In this document: piece by piece, positions 33,151-41,936 of the stretch
Position numbering within the stretch: the stretch's first letter is position 1
Layout of the letters: each line of letters begins with the position of its first letter
Assembly: GCA_963765725.1 (NCBI GenBank)
Contig: CAVXXI010000003.1
Coordinates: forward strand, 186,001 to 250,000
Source of the DNA: DASQEH01 sp963765725
GTDB taxonomy: Bacteria; Actinomycetota; Actinomycetes; Propionibacteriales; Nocardioidaceae
DNA: 64,000 nt
Direction of reading: 5' to 3'
Program-made: the position numbers and the translations under genes
Notes under the pieces: model-generated
What the model saw: the letters and a program-made list of their open reading frames with translations, nothing else
Databases searched by the model: none
What the model was told of the DNA's origin: nothing

Positions 33151-35034
33151 TCAGGCGAGGGAGGCCAGCCAGGCGTCGTGCAGGTCGGAGAACCGGCCGC
33201 CGCCGCGAGCGATCAGGTCCGACGGAGCGCCGTCCTCGACGACTCTGCCGTGCTCCATGACCAGTACCCGGTCGGCGATGGCGACGGTCGAGAGCCGGTG
33301 CGCGATGATGATGGCCGTCCGTTCGGCCAGGATCGTGCGCAAGGCCCGCTGGACGAGCCGCTCCGAGGGCACGTCGAGGCTCGACGTCGCCTCGTCGAGG
33401 ATCAGCACGGCCGGGTCGGCGAGGAACGCACGCGCGAAGGCGACGAGCTGGCGCTGGCCCGCCGAGAGCCGCCCGCCGCGGTTGGCGACGTCGGTGTCGT
33501 ACCCGTCGGGCAGGCCGGCGATGAACTCGTGCGCCCCGATCGCCTTGGCCGCCTCGACGATCTCCCCGGTCGAGGCGTTCGGCTTGCCGAACCGGATGTT
33601 GTCGCCTACGGAGCCGTTGAACAGGTAGTTCTCCTGGGTCACCATGACAACGGCGCGGCGGAGGTCGTCCTCGCCCAGGTCACGCAGGTCGATCCCGTCG
33701 AGCGTGACGCGCCCCGCCGTCGGGTCGTAGAAGCGAGCCACCAGCTTGGCCAGCGTCGTCTTGCCGGCTCCGGTGGTGCCGACGACGGCGATGGTCTGCG
33801 CCGCCGGGATGTCGAGATCTAGGTCGCTGAGCACCGGGCGGCCGTCGACGTACTCGAACCCGACTCCCTCGAGCCGGAGCGCTCCCCGGGCGGCCGGAAG
33901 CCGCGTGGGGTGCTCCGGCTCCGGGACCGACGGCTTCTCGTCGAGGACCCCCGAGAGCTTCTCCAGTGCGGCCGACGCGGACTGGAAGGTGTTGTAGAAC
34001 TGCGAGATGTCCTGCATCGGGTCGAAGAACTGGCGCAGGTACAGCAGGAACGCGGCGAGCACGCCCACCGTGACCTCACCGTCGAAGGCCAGGTGCGTGC
34101 CGTACACCAGCACGACCGCGATCGTGACGTTGCCCAACAGCTTGATGCCCGGCATGAACACCCCGACGAGCCGGAACGCCCGCTCGTTGGCCCTGCGGTA
34201 GTCGGTGCTGACCTCGTCGAAGATCTGCTGGTTGCGAGGCTCGCGCCGAAACGCCTGGACCGCCCGCATGCCGTTGATCGTCTCGACGAAGTGGACGATC
34301 ACCGCGGCGACCGTCTCGCGGGTACGCCGGTACGCCTTGGCCGACTCCCGCCGGAACCACTGCGTCAGCAGCAGCAGAGCAGGTATCGACAGCAGGGCGA
34401 CCAGGCCCAGCTTCAGGTCGAGCACCAGCAGCAGCACCGCGGTGCCCACGAGGGTCAACGCGGCCGTCACGAGCCCGTCGAAGCCGTCCTCGAGGAGCTC
34501 GTTGATCGCGTCCATGTCGGACGTCTGCCGGGCGATCACCCGGCCCGACGTGTAGCTGTCGTGGAAGGCCGACGACAGCGTGTGGAAGTGCGCGAAGACC
34601 CGCCGCCGAAGCGTGACGAGGATCTGCTGGCCGACCCGGCCCGCCATCATCAAGAACGTCTGCCGGCTGACCGCCTGGATCACCACCACCGCGAGCAGGA
34701 CGGCGACGATGGTCAGCAGCGTGGAGTTCCCCTGTCCCGCCTGGATAGGCGGGATGCCGCGGTCGATCCCCTCCTTGACGAGGTACGGGACCGACAGGCG
34801 GGCGGCGTTCTCGATCAGGACGGCGACGAAGATCCAGATGATCGCCCGCTTGTGGGGACGGACGAGCTCGCCCATCAGCCGGCGTGAGCGCTCCCGCAAC
34901 AGCAGCGGTGTGCTCTCGGCCACCTCTTCGGCGTCCTGAGCCGCCACTCCGCGCCAGTCGGCGGCCGAGTCGGGCGCCGCCTCCGGGGCGGCCGCCTCGC
35001 GACGCTCGGCCGAGCCGGTGTCGGTCGAGGTCAT
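33151..35034 (-). CDS. ABC exporter half-transporter with canonical ATPase site (subunit 2)
   Basis: 627 residues: a charged N-terminal tail, six membrane helices (type IV exporter fold) and a nucleotide-binding domain. Walker A GTTGAGKTTLAKL, Q-loop TQENYLFNG, signature LSAGQRQLVAFARAFL, Walker B AVLILDEATSSLD with the catalytic glutamate, and H-loop IAHRLSTV are all present. It overlaps the preceding half-transporter gene by 4 nt, and the partner has a degenerate site, so the two should form a heterodimeric TM287/288-like multidrug or lipid exporter. The ATG at 35034 lies inside the partner's last codons. Confidence 0.9.
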   Translation of the reverse strand: MTSTDTGSAERREAAAPEAAPDSAADWRGVAAQDAEEVAESTPLLLRERSRRLMGELVRPHKRAIIWIFVAVLIENAARLSVPYLVKEGIDRGIPPIQAGQGNSTLLTIVAVLLAVVVIQAVSRQTFLMMAGRVGQQILVTLRRRVFAHFHTLSSAFHDSYTSGRVIARQTSDMDAINELLEDGFDGLVTAALTLVGTAVLLLVLDLKLGLVALLSIPALLLLTQWFRRESAKAYRRTRETVAAVIVHFVETINGMRAVQAFRREPRNQQIFDEVSTDYRRANERAFRLVGVFMPGIKLLGNVTIAVVLVYGTHLAFDGEVTVGVLAAFLLYLRQFFDPMQDISQFYNTFQSASAALEKLSGVLDEKPSVPEPEHPTRLPAARGALRLEGVGFEYVDGRPVLSDLDLDIPAAQTIAVVGTTGAGKTTLAKLVARFYDPTAGRVTLDGIDLRDLGEDDLRRAVVMVTQENYLFNGSVGDNIRFGKPNASTGEIVEAAKAIGAHEFIAGLPDGYDTDVANRGGRLSAGQRQLVAFARAFLADPAVLILDEATSSLDVPSERLVQRALRTILAERTAIIIAHRLSTVAIADRVLVMEHGRVVEDGAPSDLIARGGGRFSDLHDAWLASLA

Positions 35035-36851
35035 GACGACACCGCCCCCGCCCGGGTCGCGACCAGCTCGTCCTCGTCGTCGCCACCCAGCAGGTCGCGG
35101 TACGCCGGCACGGTGGCCAGCAGGTCATGATGCAGCCCGACGTGGGTGATGGTGCCGTTCTGCAGCAGCGCGACGCGGTCGGCCAGCATGACGGTCGAGG
35201 CGCGGTGCGCGACGACGATGCCGGTCGCCTTCGCGAGCACCCGCCTCAGCGCCGTCTCGACCAGGGCCTCGGTGTGGACGTCGAGGGCGGACAGCGTGTC
35301 GTCGAGTACCAGGATGCGCGGGCGCGACAGCACCGCCCGGGCGAGCGCGAGACGCTGCCGCTGTCCACCGGACAAGGACAACCCCTGCTCCCCGATCCTG
35401 GTGTCGATGCCCCAGGGCAGCTCGTGGACGAAGCCGGCCTGCGCCGTCTCGACCGCCTCCGCGAGGTCCTCGGGGCTGGCGTCCGGTCGGCCCAGCGTGA
35501 GGTTCTCCCGGGCGCTCATCGAGAACAAGGTGGGGTCCTCGAACGCCGTCGCCACGATCTCCCGCAGGCACTCGAGCGTGAGCTGCCTGATGTCGACCCC
35601 ATCGATCGTGATCCGCCCGCCCGTGACGTCGTACAGGCGCGGGACGAGGCCGGTGAGCGCGGTCTTGCCGGCCCCGGTGGCGCCGACGATCGCGACCGTC
35701 TCGCCAGGAGAGACCTCGAGATTGACGTCACGCAGGACGAGCTCGGACGAGTCGGGGAAGTGGAAGTCGACGTGCTCCAGCCGCAGGGCACCTTGCGGGG
35801 ACTCCAGGACCGTGTCGCCGCCGACCACCGACGACTCCGTATCGAAGATCTCCATCACGCGGTCGGCAGCGGTCATCGCCTCCTGGGCCATGGCCAAGAT
35901 GACGCCCAGCGCCTCGATGGGCCAGACGAGCTGCAGCATCAAGGAGATGAACGCGACGAGGGTTCCGAGCGTCAGCGACTGGCGCCCGACGGCCAGCGCC
36001 CCGAGCAGCAGCACGACGACGAGACTGAGGTTGGGGATGATCTCGAGGAAGGTCCAGAACCGCGACGACAGCTTGACCTTCTCGATGGACGACTCGTAGA
36101 TCCCGTCGGTGACACGGGCGAAGTTCTCGTCGCTGTAGCGTCTGCGGCCGAACGACTTGATCGCGCGGTAGCCGACCGCCGCCTCCTCGACGGACGTCGC
36201 CACGTCGCCCTGCTGGTCCTGGACCCGACGCGACACCACGACGTAGCGCGTCTCGAACCGCTTGCTCAGCCAGATGATCGGTACGGCCGACACGGCCACC
36301 ACGACGCCGAGCGGCCAGTACAGGTGCAGCAGGACGAGCGTGACGACGGTGAGCTGCAGGATGTTGATGATGAGGAACAGCAGCCCGAACCCCATGAACC
36401 GGCGCAGCGCACTCAAGTCGGTGGTGACGCGCGACAGCAGCTGACCGCTCTGCCACCGCCCGTGGAACTCCATCGGGAGCGCCTGCATGTGCCGGTACAG
36501 GTCGTTGCGAACGTGCGTCTCGAACCCCAGCACGGCCCGGGCCTGGACCCACCGGCGGACCAGGATGAGCCCGGCCTCGGCGAGCCCGAGGGCCATCGCC
36601 AAGATGCCCAGCGGCAAGATCGCGCCGGACCGGTGGTCACTGATCGGGCCGTCGATCATCGCCTTGGTCACCAGCGGGATGGACATGCTGACGAAGACGC
36701 CGGTCACCGCCGAGGCACCCATCAGCGCGAGCGCTCCCCAGTACGGCCGCATGTAGCCCCGCAGTCGCCACAGTGAGCGCGCAGCGCGGTGTCGCGGCGG
36801 CGTGTTCCCTGGGATGTCCGGGTCAGACCTGTCGGTGGTGGTAACGCTCAT
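35031..36851 (-). CDS. ABC exporter half-transporter with degenerate ATPase site (subunit 1)
   Basis: 606 residues with six membrane helices followed by a nucleotide-binding domain: Walker A GATGAGKTALTGL, signature LSGGQRQRLALARAVL, Walker B RILVLDDTLSALD and H-loop VVAHRASTV. The residue after Walker B is aspartate instead of the catalytic glutamate, the usual mark of the non-hydrolysing site in heterodimeric exporters. The partner encoded next (33151-35034) has the consensus glutamate, and its LSAGQ signature would complete this degenerate site. Substrate unknown. First gene of the pair; its start is close to the end of the aminotransferase gene region. Confidence 0.9.
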   Translation of the reverse strand: MSVTTTDRSDPDIPGNTPPRHRAARSLWRLRGYMRPYWGALALMGASAVTGVFVSMSIPLVTKAMIDGPISDHRSGAILPLGILAMALGLAEAGLILVRRWVQARAVLGFETHVRNDLYRHMQALPMEFHGRWQSGQLLSRVTTDLSALRRFMGFGLLFLIINILQLTVVTLVLLHLYWPLGVVVAVSAVPIIWLSKRFETRYVVVSRRVQDQQGDVATSVEEAAVGYRAIKSFGRRRYSDENFARVTDGIYESSIEKVKLSSRFWTFLEIIPNLSLVVVLLLGALAVGRQSLTLGTLVAFISLMLQLVWPIEALGVILAMAQEAMTAADRVMEIFDTESSVVGGDTVLESPQGALRLEHVDFHFPDSSELVLRDVNLEVSPGETVAIVGATGAGKTALTGLVPRLYDVTGGRITIDGVDIRQLTLECLREIVATAFEDPTLFSMSARENLTLGRPDASPEDLAEAVETAQAGFVHELPWGIDTRIGEQGLSLSGGQRQRLALARAVLSRPRILVLDDTLSALDVHTEALVETALRRVLAKATGIVVAHRASTVMLADRVALLQNGTITHVGLHHDLLATVPAYRDLLGGDDEDELVATRAGAVSS

Positions 36852-37022
36852 CAGGCGGCGCGTGCCCCTCGCAGTCGACGAAGCCCACCGACTGCAGGCA
36901 CGGCCGCACGAGGGCGCAGCGGTGCCCAGAGGAGTGGACGGGTAAGTAGCAGTCTACTGACTGCTCCTGACACAGACCAGCCGATTTCGCGTGCCAGGTG
37001 ATGCAAGCTGCGTGCTGTTCGC

Positions 37023-38093
37023 TTACCGCGCAACCATCTCAGCGGCCGCCGACAAGAACAGGTCGTTGGCCTCCTTCTCGCCGACGGTGATCCGTACTCC
37101 GTCGCTCGCGAACGGGCGCACGCTCACCCCACGGGCGTCGCAGTGGGAGGCGAAGTCGGCGGAGCGGTCGCCCAGCGGGAGCCACACGAAGTTGCCCTGT
37201 GCGTCGGGAACCGACCAGCCCTGTTCGCGGAGTGCGGCGACCACGCGCACCCGCTCGTCGACCAGCGCCCTCACCCGGTCGAGCAGCTCCGGCTCCGCCT
37301 CGAGAGACGCCACCGCGGCCACCTGGGCGAGCTGCGAGACACCGAACGGCAGCGAGCACTTGCGGATCGCCTCGGCGATCGGCGGGGGCGCGATCGCGTA
37401 GCCGACCCGGAGCCCCGCAAGCCCGTACGCCTTCGAGAACGTCCGAAGGACCACGACGTTGGCACGCCCCTGGGCCACCTCGAGGCCGTCGACGGTGTCC
37501 TCGTCGGTGACGAACTCGCCGTACGCCTCGTCGATGACCACGATCACACTCGGCGGCACGGCGTCGACCAGCTCCATCAGCTCGTCGCGGTGGACAGCGG
37601 GGCCGGTGGGGTTGTTGGGCGAGCAGACGAGAAGGACCCTGGTCTCGTCGGTGACCGCCTTGCGCATCGCCGACAGGTCATGGCGGGCGCCGGGCCCCAG
37701 CGGTACCCGGACGTCACGGGCTCCCGTCAGCCCGACGGCGATCGGGTACGCCTCGAAGGAGCGCCACGCGTACACCACCTCGTCACCGTCGCCACAGGCC
37801 GCCTGCAGCAGGTTGTACAGGACGGCGACCGAGCCGGCACCCGTCGCGAGCCGGGCGACGTCCACGCCGAGCCGGGCGCCGAGCGCTGCGTACAGGGCAC
37901 TGGCACCCATGTCCGGGTAGCGGTTCAGCGCCCCGGCCGCGGCCGCCACCTTCTCGACCACGCTGGGCAGCGGCGGGTACGGGTTCTCGTTGCTGGAGAG
38001 CTTGTACGACCGGTCCGCGCCGGCCGCGGGCGGCCTGCCCGCCTTGTACGCCGGGATGGAGTCGAGGGCGGAACGCAAGCGGGGGTGGGTCAT
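37023..38093 (-). CDS. Histidinol-phosphate/aromatic aminotransferase (HisC/Pat type)
   Basis: 356-residue fold-type I PLP enzyme. The catalytic region reads RTFSKAYGLAGLRVGYA, with the Schiff-base lysine in SKAYG. Earlier motifs are KLSSNENPYPPLP, NRYPDMGASALYAALG, CSPNNPTGPAVHRDEL and VVIDEAYGEF. HisC and the actinobacterial aromatic aminotransferase Pat cannot be told apart by eye; the absence of his genes nearby favours the Pat reading. Monocistronic in appearance; the upstream divergent gene is an EamA permease 47 nt away. Confidence 0.85.
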   Translation of the reverse strand: MTHPRLRSALDSIPAYKAGRPPAAGADRSYKLSSNENPYPPLPSVVEKVAAAAGALNRYPDMGASALYAALGARLGVDVARLATGAGSVAVLYNLLQAACGDGDEVVYAWRSFEAYPIAVGLTGARDVRVPLGPGARHDLSAMRKAVTDETRVLLVCSPNNPTGPAVHRDELMELVDAVPPSVIVVIDEAYGEFVTDEDTVDGLEVAQGRANVVVLRTFSKAYGLAGLRVGYAIAPPPIAEAIRKCSLPFGVSQLAQVAAVASLEAEPELLDRVRALVDERVRVVAALREQGWSVPDAQGNFVWLPLGDRSADFASHCDARGVSVRPFASDGVRITVGEKEANDLFLSAAAEMVAR

Positions 38094-38140
38094 CGCGTCA
38101 CGATAAGGCAGCGTGGTCGCGGCTGCGTAGGGTTCCGTGC

Positions 38141-39100
38141 ATGCCAGCCGTACGCGACCCCGCCAAGGGCTATCTGCTGGTTCTGGCCGGTGGCTTGTTC
38201 TTCGTGGTGAACGCCGGCGTCTCGAGGGTCATCCAGGCGGCAGGTGTCGACTCGATGACCCTGACCACGACACGGTGCACGGGGACCGCCATCGCCCTGG
38301 TCGCGATCGTGCTCGTCCGAGGTGAACGGCTGCGCCTCCCCTCGTCCCTCGCCGAGGTGGGGGTCGTGATCGGGTTCGGGGTGACGGGGGTCGCGTTGGT
38401 GCAGTACTTCTACTTCGTCGCGATCGACCGCCTCCCGGTCGGCATCGCGCTGCTGCTGGAGTTCACCGCGCCTGTGCTGGTGGCGGTGTTCGTACGGTTC
38501 GGCTACCGCGAGCGGGTACGGCGCCGGATGTGGCTAGGCATCGGATGCTCGCTCGGGGGGCTGTCCCTGGTCGCGCAGGTTTGGCATGGGCTGCAGCTCG
38601 ACGCCGTGGGGGTTGCCGCCGGGTTCGCCGCCGCGCTCTCGCTCGCTGCGTACTTCCTGCTGGGTGAGCGCAGCGTGAGCACCGAGACGCCGCTCCACGT
38701 GCTGACCGAGGCGTTCCTCGTCGCCGCGGTTTTCTGGAACGTGGTCAAGCCGCTGCCGTCGCTCTGGCAGCAGACCGACCTGCTGTCGACGCACGGCCTC
38801 GGCGGGACCCTCGCGGGTGCTTCGGCGCCGGTCTGGCTGCTCATCGCCTGGATGGTCGTGCTTGGCACCGTGCTGCCGTTCCTCTTCGAGCTCACGGCGC
38901 TGCAGCACCTGTCCGCGACGGAGGTGACGCTGGTGGGCATGGTGGAGCCGGTCGGGGCCACGCTGCTGGGCTGGCTGTGGTTCCGCGAGGACCTGACGGT
39001 TCCGCAGATCGTCGGGATCCTGCTGGTCCTCGCGGGCATCGTGCTGGCTCAGACGGCGCGCTTCACCCCGCCGGAGCCGGTCGCCCCGGCGGTCACCTGA
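38141..39100 (+). CDS. EamA/RhtA-type permease
   Basis: 319-residue membrane protein with ten helices in two EamA repeats, e.g. VVNAGVSRVIQAAGVDSMTLTTTR (VVNAGVSRVIQAAG) in the first and ATEVTLVGMVEPVGATLLGW in the second. The second is the conserved 'EPV' block typical of amino-acid and metabolite exporters such as RhtA. Substrate unknown. Its 3' end overlaps the convergent dimethylargininase-like gene by 8 nt. Divergent from the aminotransferase, which could suggest export of an amino acid, but that is speculation. Confidence 0.85.
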   Translation: MPAVRDPAKGYLLVLAGGLFFVVNAGVSRVIQAAGVDSMTLTTTRCTGTAIALVAIVLVRGERLRLPSSLAEVGVVIGFGVTGVALVQYFYFVAIDRLPVGIALLLEFTAPVLVAVFVRFGYRERVRRRMWLGIGCSLGGLSLVAQVWHGLQLDAVGVAAGFAAALSLAAYFLLGERSVSTETPLHVLTEAFLVAAVFWNVVKPLPSLWQQTDLLSTHGLGGTLAGASAPVWLLIAWMVVLGTVLPFLFELTALQHLSATEVTLVGMVEPVGATLLGWLWFREDLTVPQIVGILLVLAGIVLAQTARFTPPEPVAPAVT

Positions 39101-40001
39101 GCGGCAGCACCACGTCGCCGCCCGGCACCACGTCGAGGTCGCGCCCCACGGTGATGTCGAGCGGGTTGGTGAGGCAGCGGACGGAGCCGCCCCCCTTGTG
39201 GAACTCGCTCACGTCGACGACGACCACGCCGAAGCCGGCCCGCTCGAGCTCGGACCTGACCCTGTCGGGACAGGCCGGCATCACGACCGTACGGCCGACG
39301 ACGACCGAGTTCGTGCAGAAGGTGGCCAGCGCCTCCTCCTCGGTGACGAGGATCGGCTCGGGCACGAGGTCGAGCAGCGCCCGCCGGCTGGGTTCGTCGA
39401 ACGCGCTCGGGCATACCAGGGCCCGCCGGTCGTCGAGCGGGCAGAAGGCGAGGTCGAGGTGGTACATCGCCCCGGACGTCAGCGCCAGGCCGTGCACGCG
39501 GAGGTCGAACTCGGAGGCGAGGTGCTTGAGCGCCAGCTTCTCGGTCCGCGGGCCGTACCCGACGAGGAGGCCCCCGCCGAACGGGAACGCGTCACCCGCC
39601 TCGAAGTGCGCGCCGACCCCTTCCGCTCCCACGTATGTCGGCGCGAAGCCCGCGCCGGCGAACCACGTAGTGGCCGAGACCGTCTCCATCCGGCGCTCGG
39701 CGTACCGCATGTGCGAGAGCGCGACCCGGGCACCCTCGGCGGTGCCGGCGAACGCCAGTCCGAGGTTCATCGCGTACACCATGTCGGGGGCGTCGCTGCG
39801 AGCCTCGACCACCTCGACCTCGGCGCCCGCGTCCCCGAGCGTGGCCAGCAGGTCCCGCCACTGCTGCGACGCGCGGTCGGGCAGCGGCTGGGAGCCGAGG
39901 TCCATGAACGGGTTGATCCGGTACTGCACCCGGAAGTGGTCGGGCCGGACCATCAGGTAGCGCCGGCCCCAGCTGAGCTCGGCGGCGGTGGACTGCGGCA
40001 T
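39093..40001 (-). CDS. Dimethylargininase-like amidinotransferase/arginine deiminase fold enzyme
   Basis: 302-residue guanidino-group-modifying enzyme of the DDAH-like branch. N-terminal motifs YLMVRPDHFRVQYRINPFMD (the start of the propeller), the catalytic histidine in GAMYHLDLAFCPL, and the catalytic cysteine near the end in HKGGGSVRCLTNPL are all present, so it should be active on arginine or a methylated arginine. The start is the ATG at 40001 or the GTG at 40007; AGGAG lies upstream of both. It is divergent from an FCD-domain GntR regulator, and a perfect FadR-type operator sits between the two. Confidence 0.83.
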   Translation of the reverse strand: MPQSTAAELSWGRRYLMVRPDHFRVQYRINPFMDLGSQPLPDRASQQWRDLLATLGDAGAEVEVVEARSDAPDMVYAMNLGLAFAGTAEGARVALSHMRYAERRMETVSATTWFAGAGFAPTYVGAEGVGAHFEAGDAFPFGGGLLVGYGPRTEKLALKHLASEFDLRVHGLALTSGAMYHLDLAFCPLDDRRALVCPSAFDEPSRRALLDLVPEPILVTEEEALATFCTNSVVVGRTVVMPACPDRVRSELERAGFGVVVVDVSEFHKGGGSVRCLTNPLDITVGRDLDVVPGGDVVLPLR

Positions 40002-40026
40002 GCGCACGGATCTCCTCTTCGTCTGA

Positions 40027-40037
40027 TTGTCTGACAA
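40027..40037. promoter_or_regulatory. FadR-type GntR operator
   Basis: TTGTCTGACAA is a perfect palindrome and fits the known FadR-subfamily consensus TNGTNNNACNA at every fixed position. It lies between the dimethylargininase-like gene and the divergent gene for an FCD-type GntR protein, so autoregulation and control of the deiminase are the simplest reading. Confidence 0.7.
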
Positions 40038-40106
40038 CATGCTATCAGTATTAGGGCCGATCCTCGGCAGCCCCGCGGAGCCGAGCCCCCATTAGGCTCG
40101 TCGTAC

Positions 40107-40781
40107 ATGTTCAGCGACCTGCAGCTGGAGCACTCCTCGACCGTCGACCGGGCCGTCGAGGAGATCCGCCGCGCACTGTTCGCGGGACAGCTCGCCCCCG
40201 GAACGGCGCTGCGCGAGGTCGCTCTGTCCGAGGCGATGGGCGTCGGCCGCAGCACGATCCGGGAGGCGTTGACCGTGCTCGTGGGGGAGGGCGTCGCGGT
40301 GCGGGTCCCCAACAAGGGTGTCGCGGTCAAGGAGCTCACCGCCGCCGACGTGCACGACGTCAGCCTCGCCCGGGCCGCCCTCGAGGCGGCCGGAGTACGT
40401 CGCTGGAGCGAGGCGGGCGACGACGACCGCCGCGCGGTGCGTGCGGCGCTGGAGGACTACGCGCGCGTGGCACGCGAGACGTCCGACCCGGCGGTGCTCA
40501 CCGAGGCGCACCTGCGGATCCACCGGGCGCTCGTCGGTCTCACCGGCAGCCGCCGCCTGGTCGCCGCCGCCGAGGTCCTCAGCGCCGAGATCCGCCTCGG
40601 GCTCGCTCACCTGGACCGGATCCGCGCAAACCTCTCCGACCAGGTCGCCGACCACGGCCGACTGGTCGACCTGGTCGAGGGCGGCGACACCCCGGCCGCT
40701 CTGGACGCCCTGAGCGAGCACCTGTCGGTCGCCGAGGCGTCGCTCATGCACGCCACCGGCCATGGGACGATCGAGCCATGA
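40107..40781 (+). CDS. GntR-family regulator, FadR/FCD subfamily
   Basis: 224-residue regulator. The N-terminal winged helix is visible as AVEEIRRALFAGQLAPGTAL and ALSEAMGVGRSTIREALTVL with the wing VRVPNKGVAV. The C-terminal all-helical FCD ligand domain contains the metal-site-like EAHLRIHRALVGL and a later histidine in DHGRLVDLVEGGD. It probably senses a small carboxylate or amino acid. It faces the dimethylargininase-like gene across a textbook operator and is followed by a DUF360-type protein with a 4-nt overlap. Confidence 0.88.
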   Translation: MFSDLQLEHSSTVDRAVEEIRRALFAGQLAPGTALREVALSEAMGVGRSTIREALTVLVGEGVAVRVPNKGVAVKELTAADVHDVSLARAALEAAGVRRWSEAGDDDRRAVRAALEDYARVARETSDPAVLTEAHLRIHRALVGLTGSRRLVAAAEVLSAEIRLGLAHLDRIRANLSDQVADHGRLVDLVEGGDTPAALDALSEHLSVAEASLMHATGHGTIEP

Positions 40782-41155
40782 TCTCCTGGCTGCTTCGCAT
40801 GGTCGCGAACGCCTGCGGTCTCGCGGCCGCCGCGCAGCTGTTCTCCGGCATCTGGATCACCGGCTCCACCACCAAGGACCGAATCATCGTGTTGGTGGTC
40901 GTCGCGCTGATCTTCGGGATCGTCAACGAGATCGTCCGGCCCATCGTCGCGTTCTTGTCGTTCCCCCTTTACCTGCTGACGCTCGGTCTCATGTTCTTCG
41001 TCGTGAACGCCCTGATGCTGCTGCTGACGGGCTGGCTCGCCCGCCAGTTCAGCATCGGCTTCCACGTCCAGGGCTTCTGGACGGCCGTGTTCGGCTCCAT
41101 CGTCGTCTCGGTCGTCAGCTGGCTCGTCGGGCTCCTGCTCCCCGAGTCCGATTGA
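40778..41155 (+). CDS. Phage holin family IV-like / DUF360 small membrane protein
   Basis: 125 residues with four strongly hydrophobic helices, matching the widely distributed 'mycobacterial 4-TMS phage holin superfamily IV' (PF04020). Typical segments are FGIVNEIVRPIVAFLSFPLY and LGLMFFVVNALMLLLTGWLA. Despite the family name there is no phage context here, so a chromosomal housekeeping or envelope role is more likely. Overlaps the GntR stop by 4 nt. Confidence 0.82.
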   Translation: MISWLLRMVANACGLAAAAQLFSGIWITGSTTKDRIIVLVVVALIFGIVNEIVRPIVAFLSFPLYLLTLGLMFFVVNALMLLLTGWLARQFSIGFHVQGFWTAVFGSIVVSVVSWLVGLLLPESD

Positions 41156-41203
41156 GCCCTCGGTGGACGTCCGTCGCCGTGCGTGACCAGACCAGTACGC
41201 ACC

Positions 41204-41220
41204 TCTCAGGCCCGTCTCAG
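41204..41220 (+). promoter_or_regulatory. TCTCAG direct repeats upstream of the response regulator
   Basis: TCTCAG occurs at 41204 and 41215, exactly 11 bp apart, 24 nt before the response regulator start. One helical turn between copies is typical for OmpR-family dimers. The same motif is found in front of the HtrA protease gene. Confidence 0.55.
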
Positions 41221-41243
41221 ATCAGCGTGGCAGGCTGGTCGGT

Positions 41244-41936
41244 ATGCGCATTCTGGTCGTAGACGACGACCGTGCCGTGCGTGACTCGCTGCGACGCTCC
41301 CTGGAGTTCAACGGCTACGAGGTCGCGCTGGCCAACGACGGCGTCGAGGCGCTGGCCCGGATCAACGGGCTCGCCCCCGACGCCTTGATCGTCGACGTGA
41401 TGATGCCGCGGCTCGACGGCATCGAGACGACGAAGGCGCTCCGCGCGGCCGGCAACGACCTCCCGATCCTCGTCCTCACGGCCCGCGACTCGGTCGGCGA
41501 CCGTGTCGACGGTCTCGACGCCGGTGCCGACGACTACCTGGCCAAGCCGTTCGCGCTCGAGGAGCTGCTGGCCCGTGTGCGCGCCATGCTGAGGCGCCGC
41601 GGTCTCGGCGCCCTGGCCGGCCAGGACGAGAGCCCGTTGTCCTTCGCCGACCTGACGATGGACCCCGTGACTCGCGAGGTACAGCGCGCGGGCCGCCAGA
41701 TCACGTTGACCCGGACCGAGTGGGACCTGCTGGAGCTCTTCATGCGCCGGCCCAAGCGCGTCCTCGAGCGGGCCTTCATCCTCGAGGAGGTCTGGGGCTA
41801 CGACTTCCCGACCACCGCAAACTCGCTGGAGGTCTACGTGGGGTACGTGCGACGCAAGACCGAAGCCGAAGGAGAAGATCGCCTCCTCCACACCGTTCGC
41901 GGTGTCGGCTACGTCCTGCGCGAGTCGCCCCCGTGA
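41244..41936 (+). CDS. mprA: OmpR-family response regulator (MprA-like)
   Basis: 230 residues: an N-terminal receiver domain with the acidic pocket (VVDDDRAV), the phosphorylated aspartate in LIVDVMMPRLDG, the LTAR threonine and the KPFALEEL lysine; then a C-terminal winged helix (LTRTEWDLLELFMRRPKRVL, VEVYVGYVRRK-like end SLEVYVGYVRRK). It is followed by its kinase with a 4-nt overlap and by an HtrA protease, which is the mprA-mprB-pepD order known from mycobacteria. The gene name rests on this context. TCTCAG repeats upstream suggest autoregulation. Confidence 0.87.
   Translation: MRILVVDDDRAVRDSLRRSLEFNGYEVALANDGVEALARINGLAPDALIVDVMMPRLDGIETTKALRAAGNDLPILVLTARDSVGDRVDGLDAGADDYLAKPFALEELLARVRAMLRRRGLGALAGQDESPLSFADLTMDPVTREVQRAGRQITLTRTEWDLLELFMRRPKRVLERAFILEEVWGYDFPTTANSLEVYVGYVRRKTEAEGEDRLLHTVRGVGYVLRESPP

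Noticed and set aside
40778..41155. Phage holin as sign of a prophage
   Set aside because: The family name is misleading: the protein belongs to a chromosomal DUF360-type group and there are no phage genes, att sites or integrase nearby.
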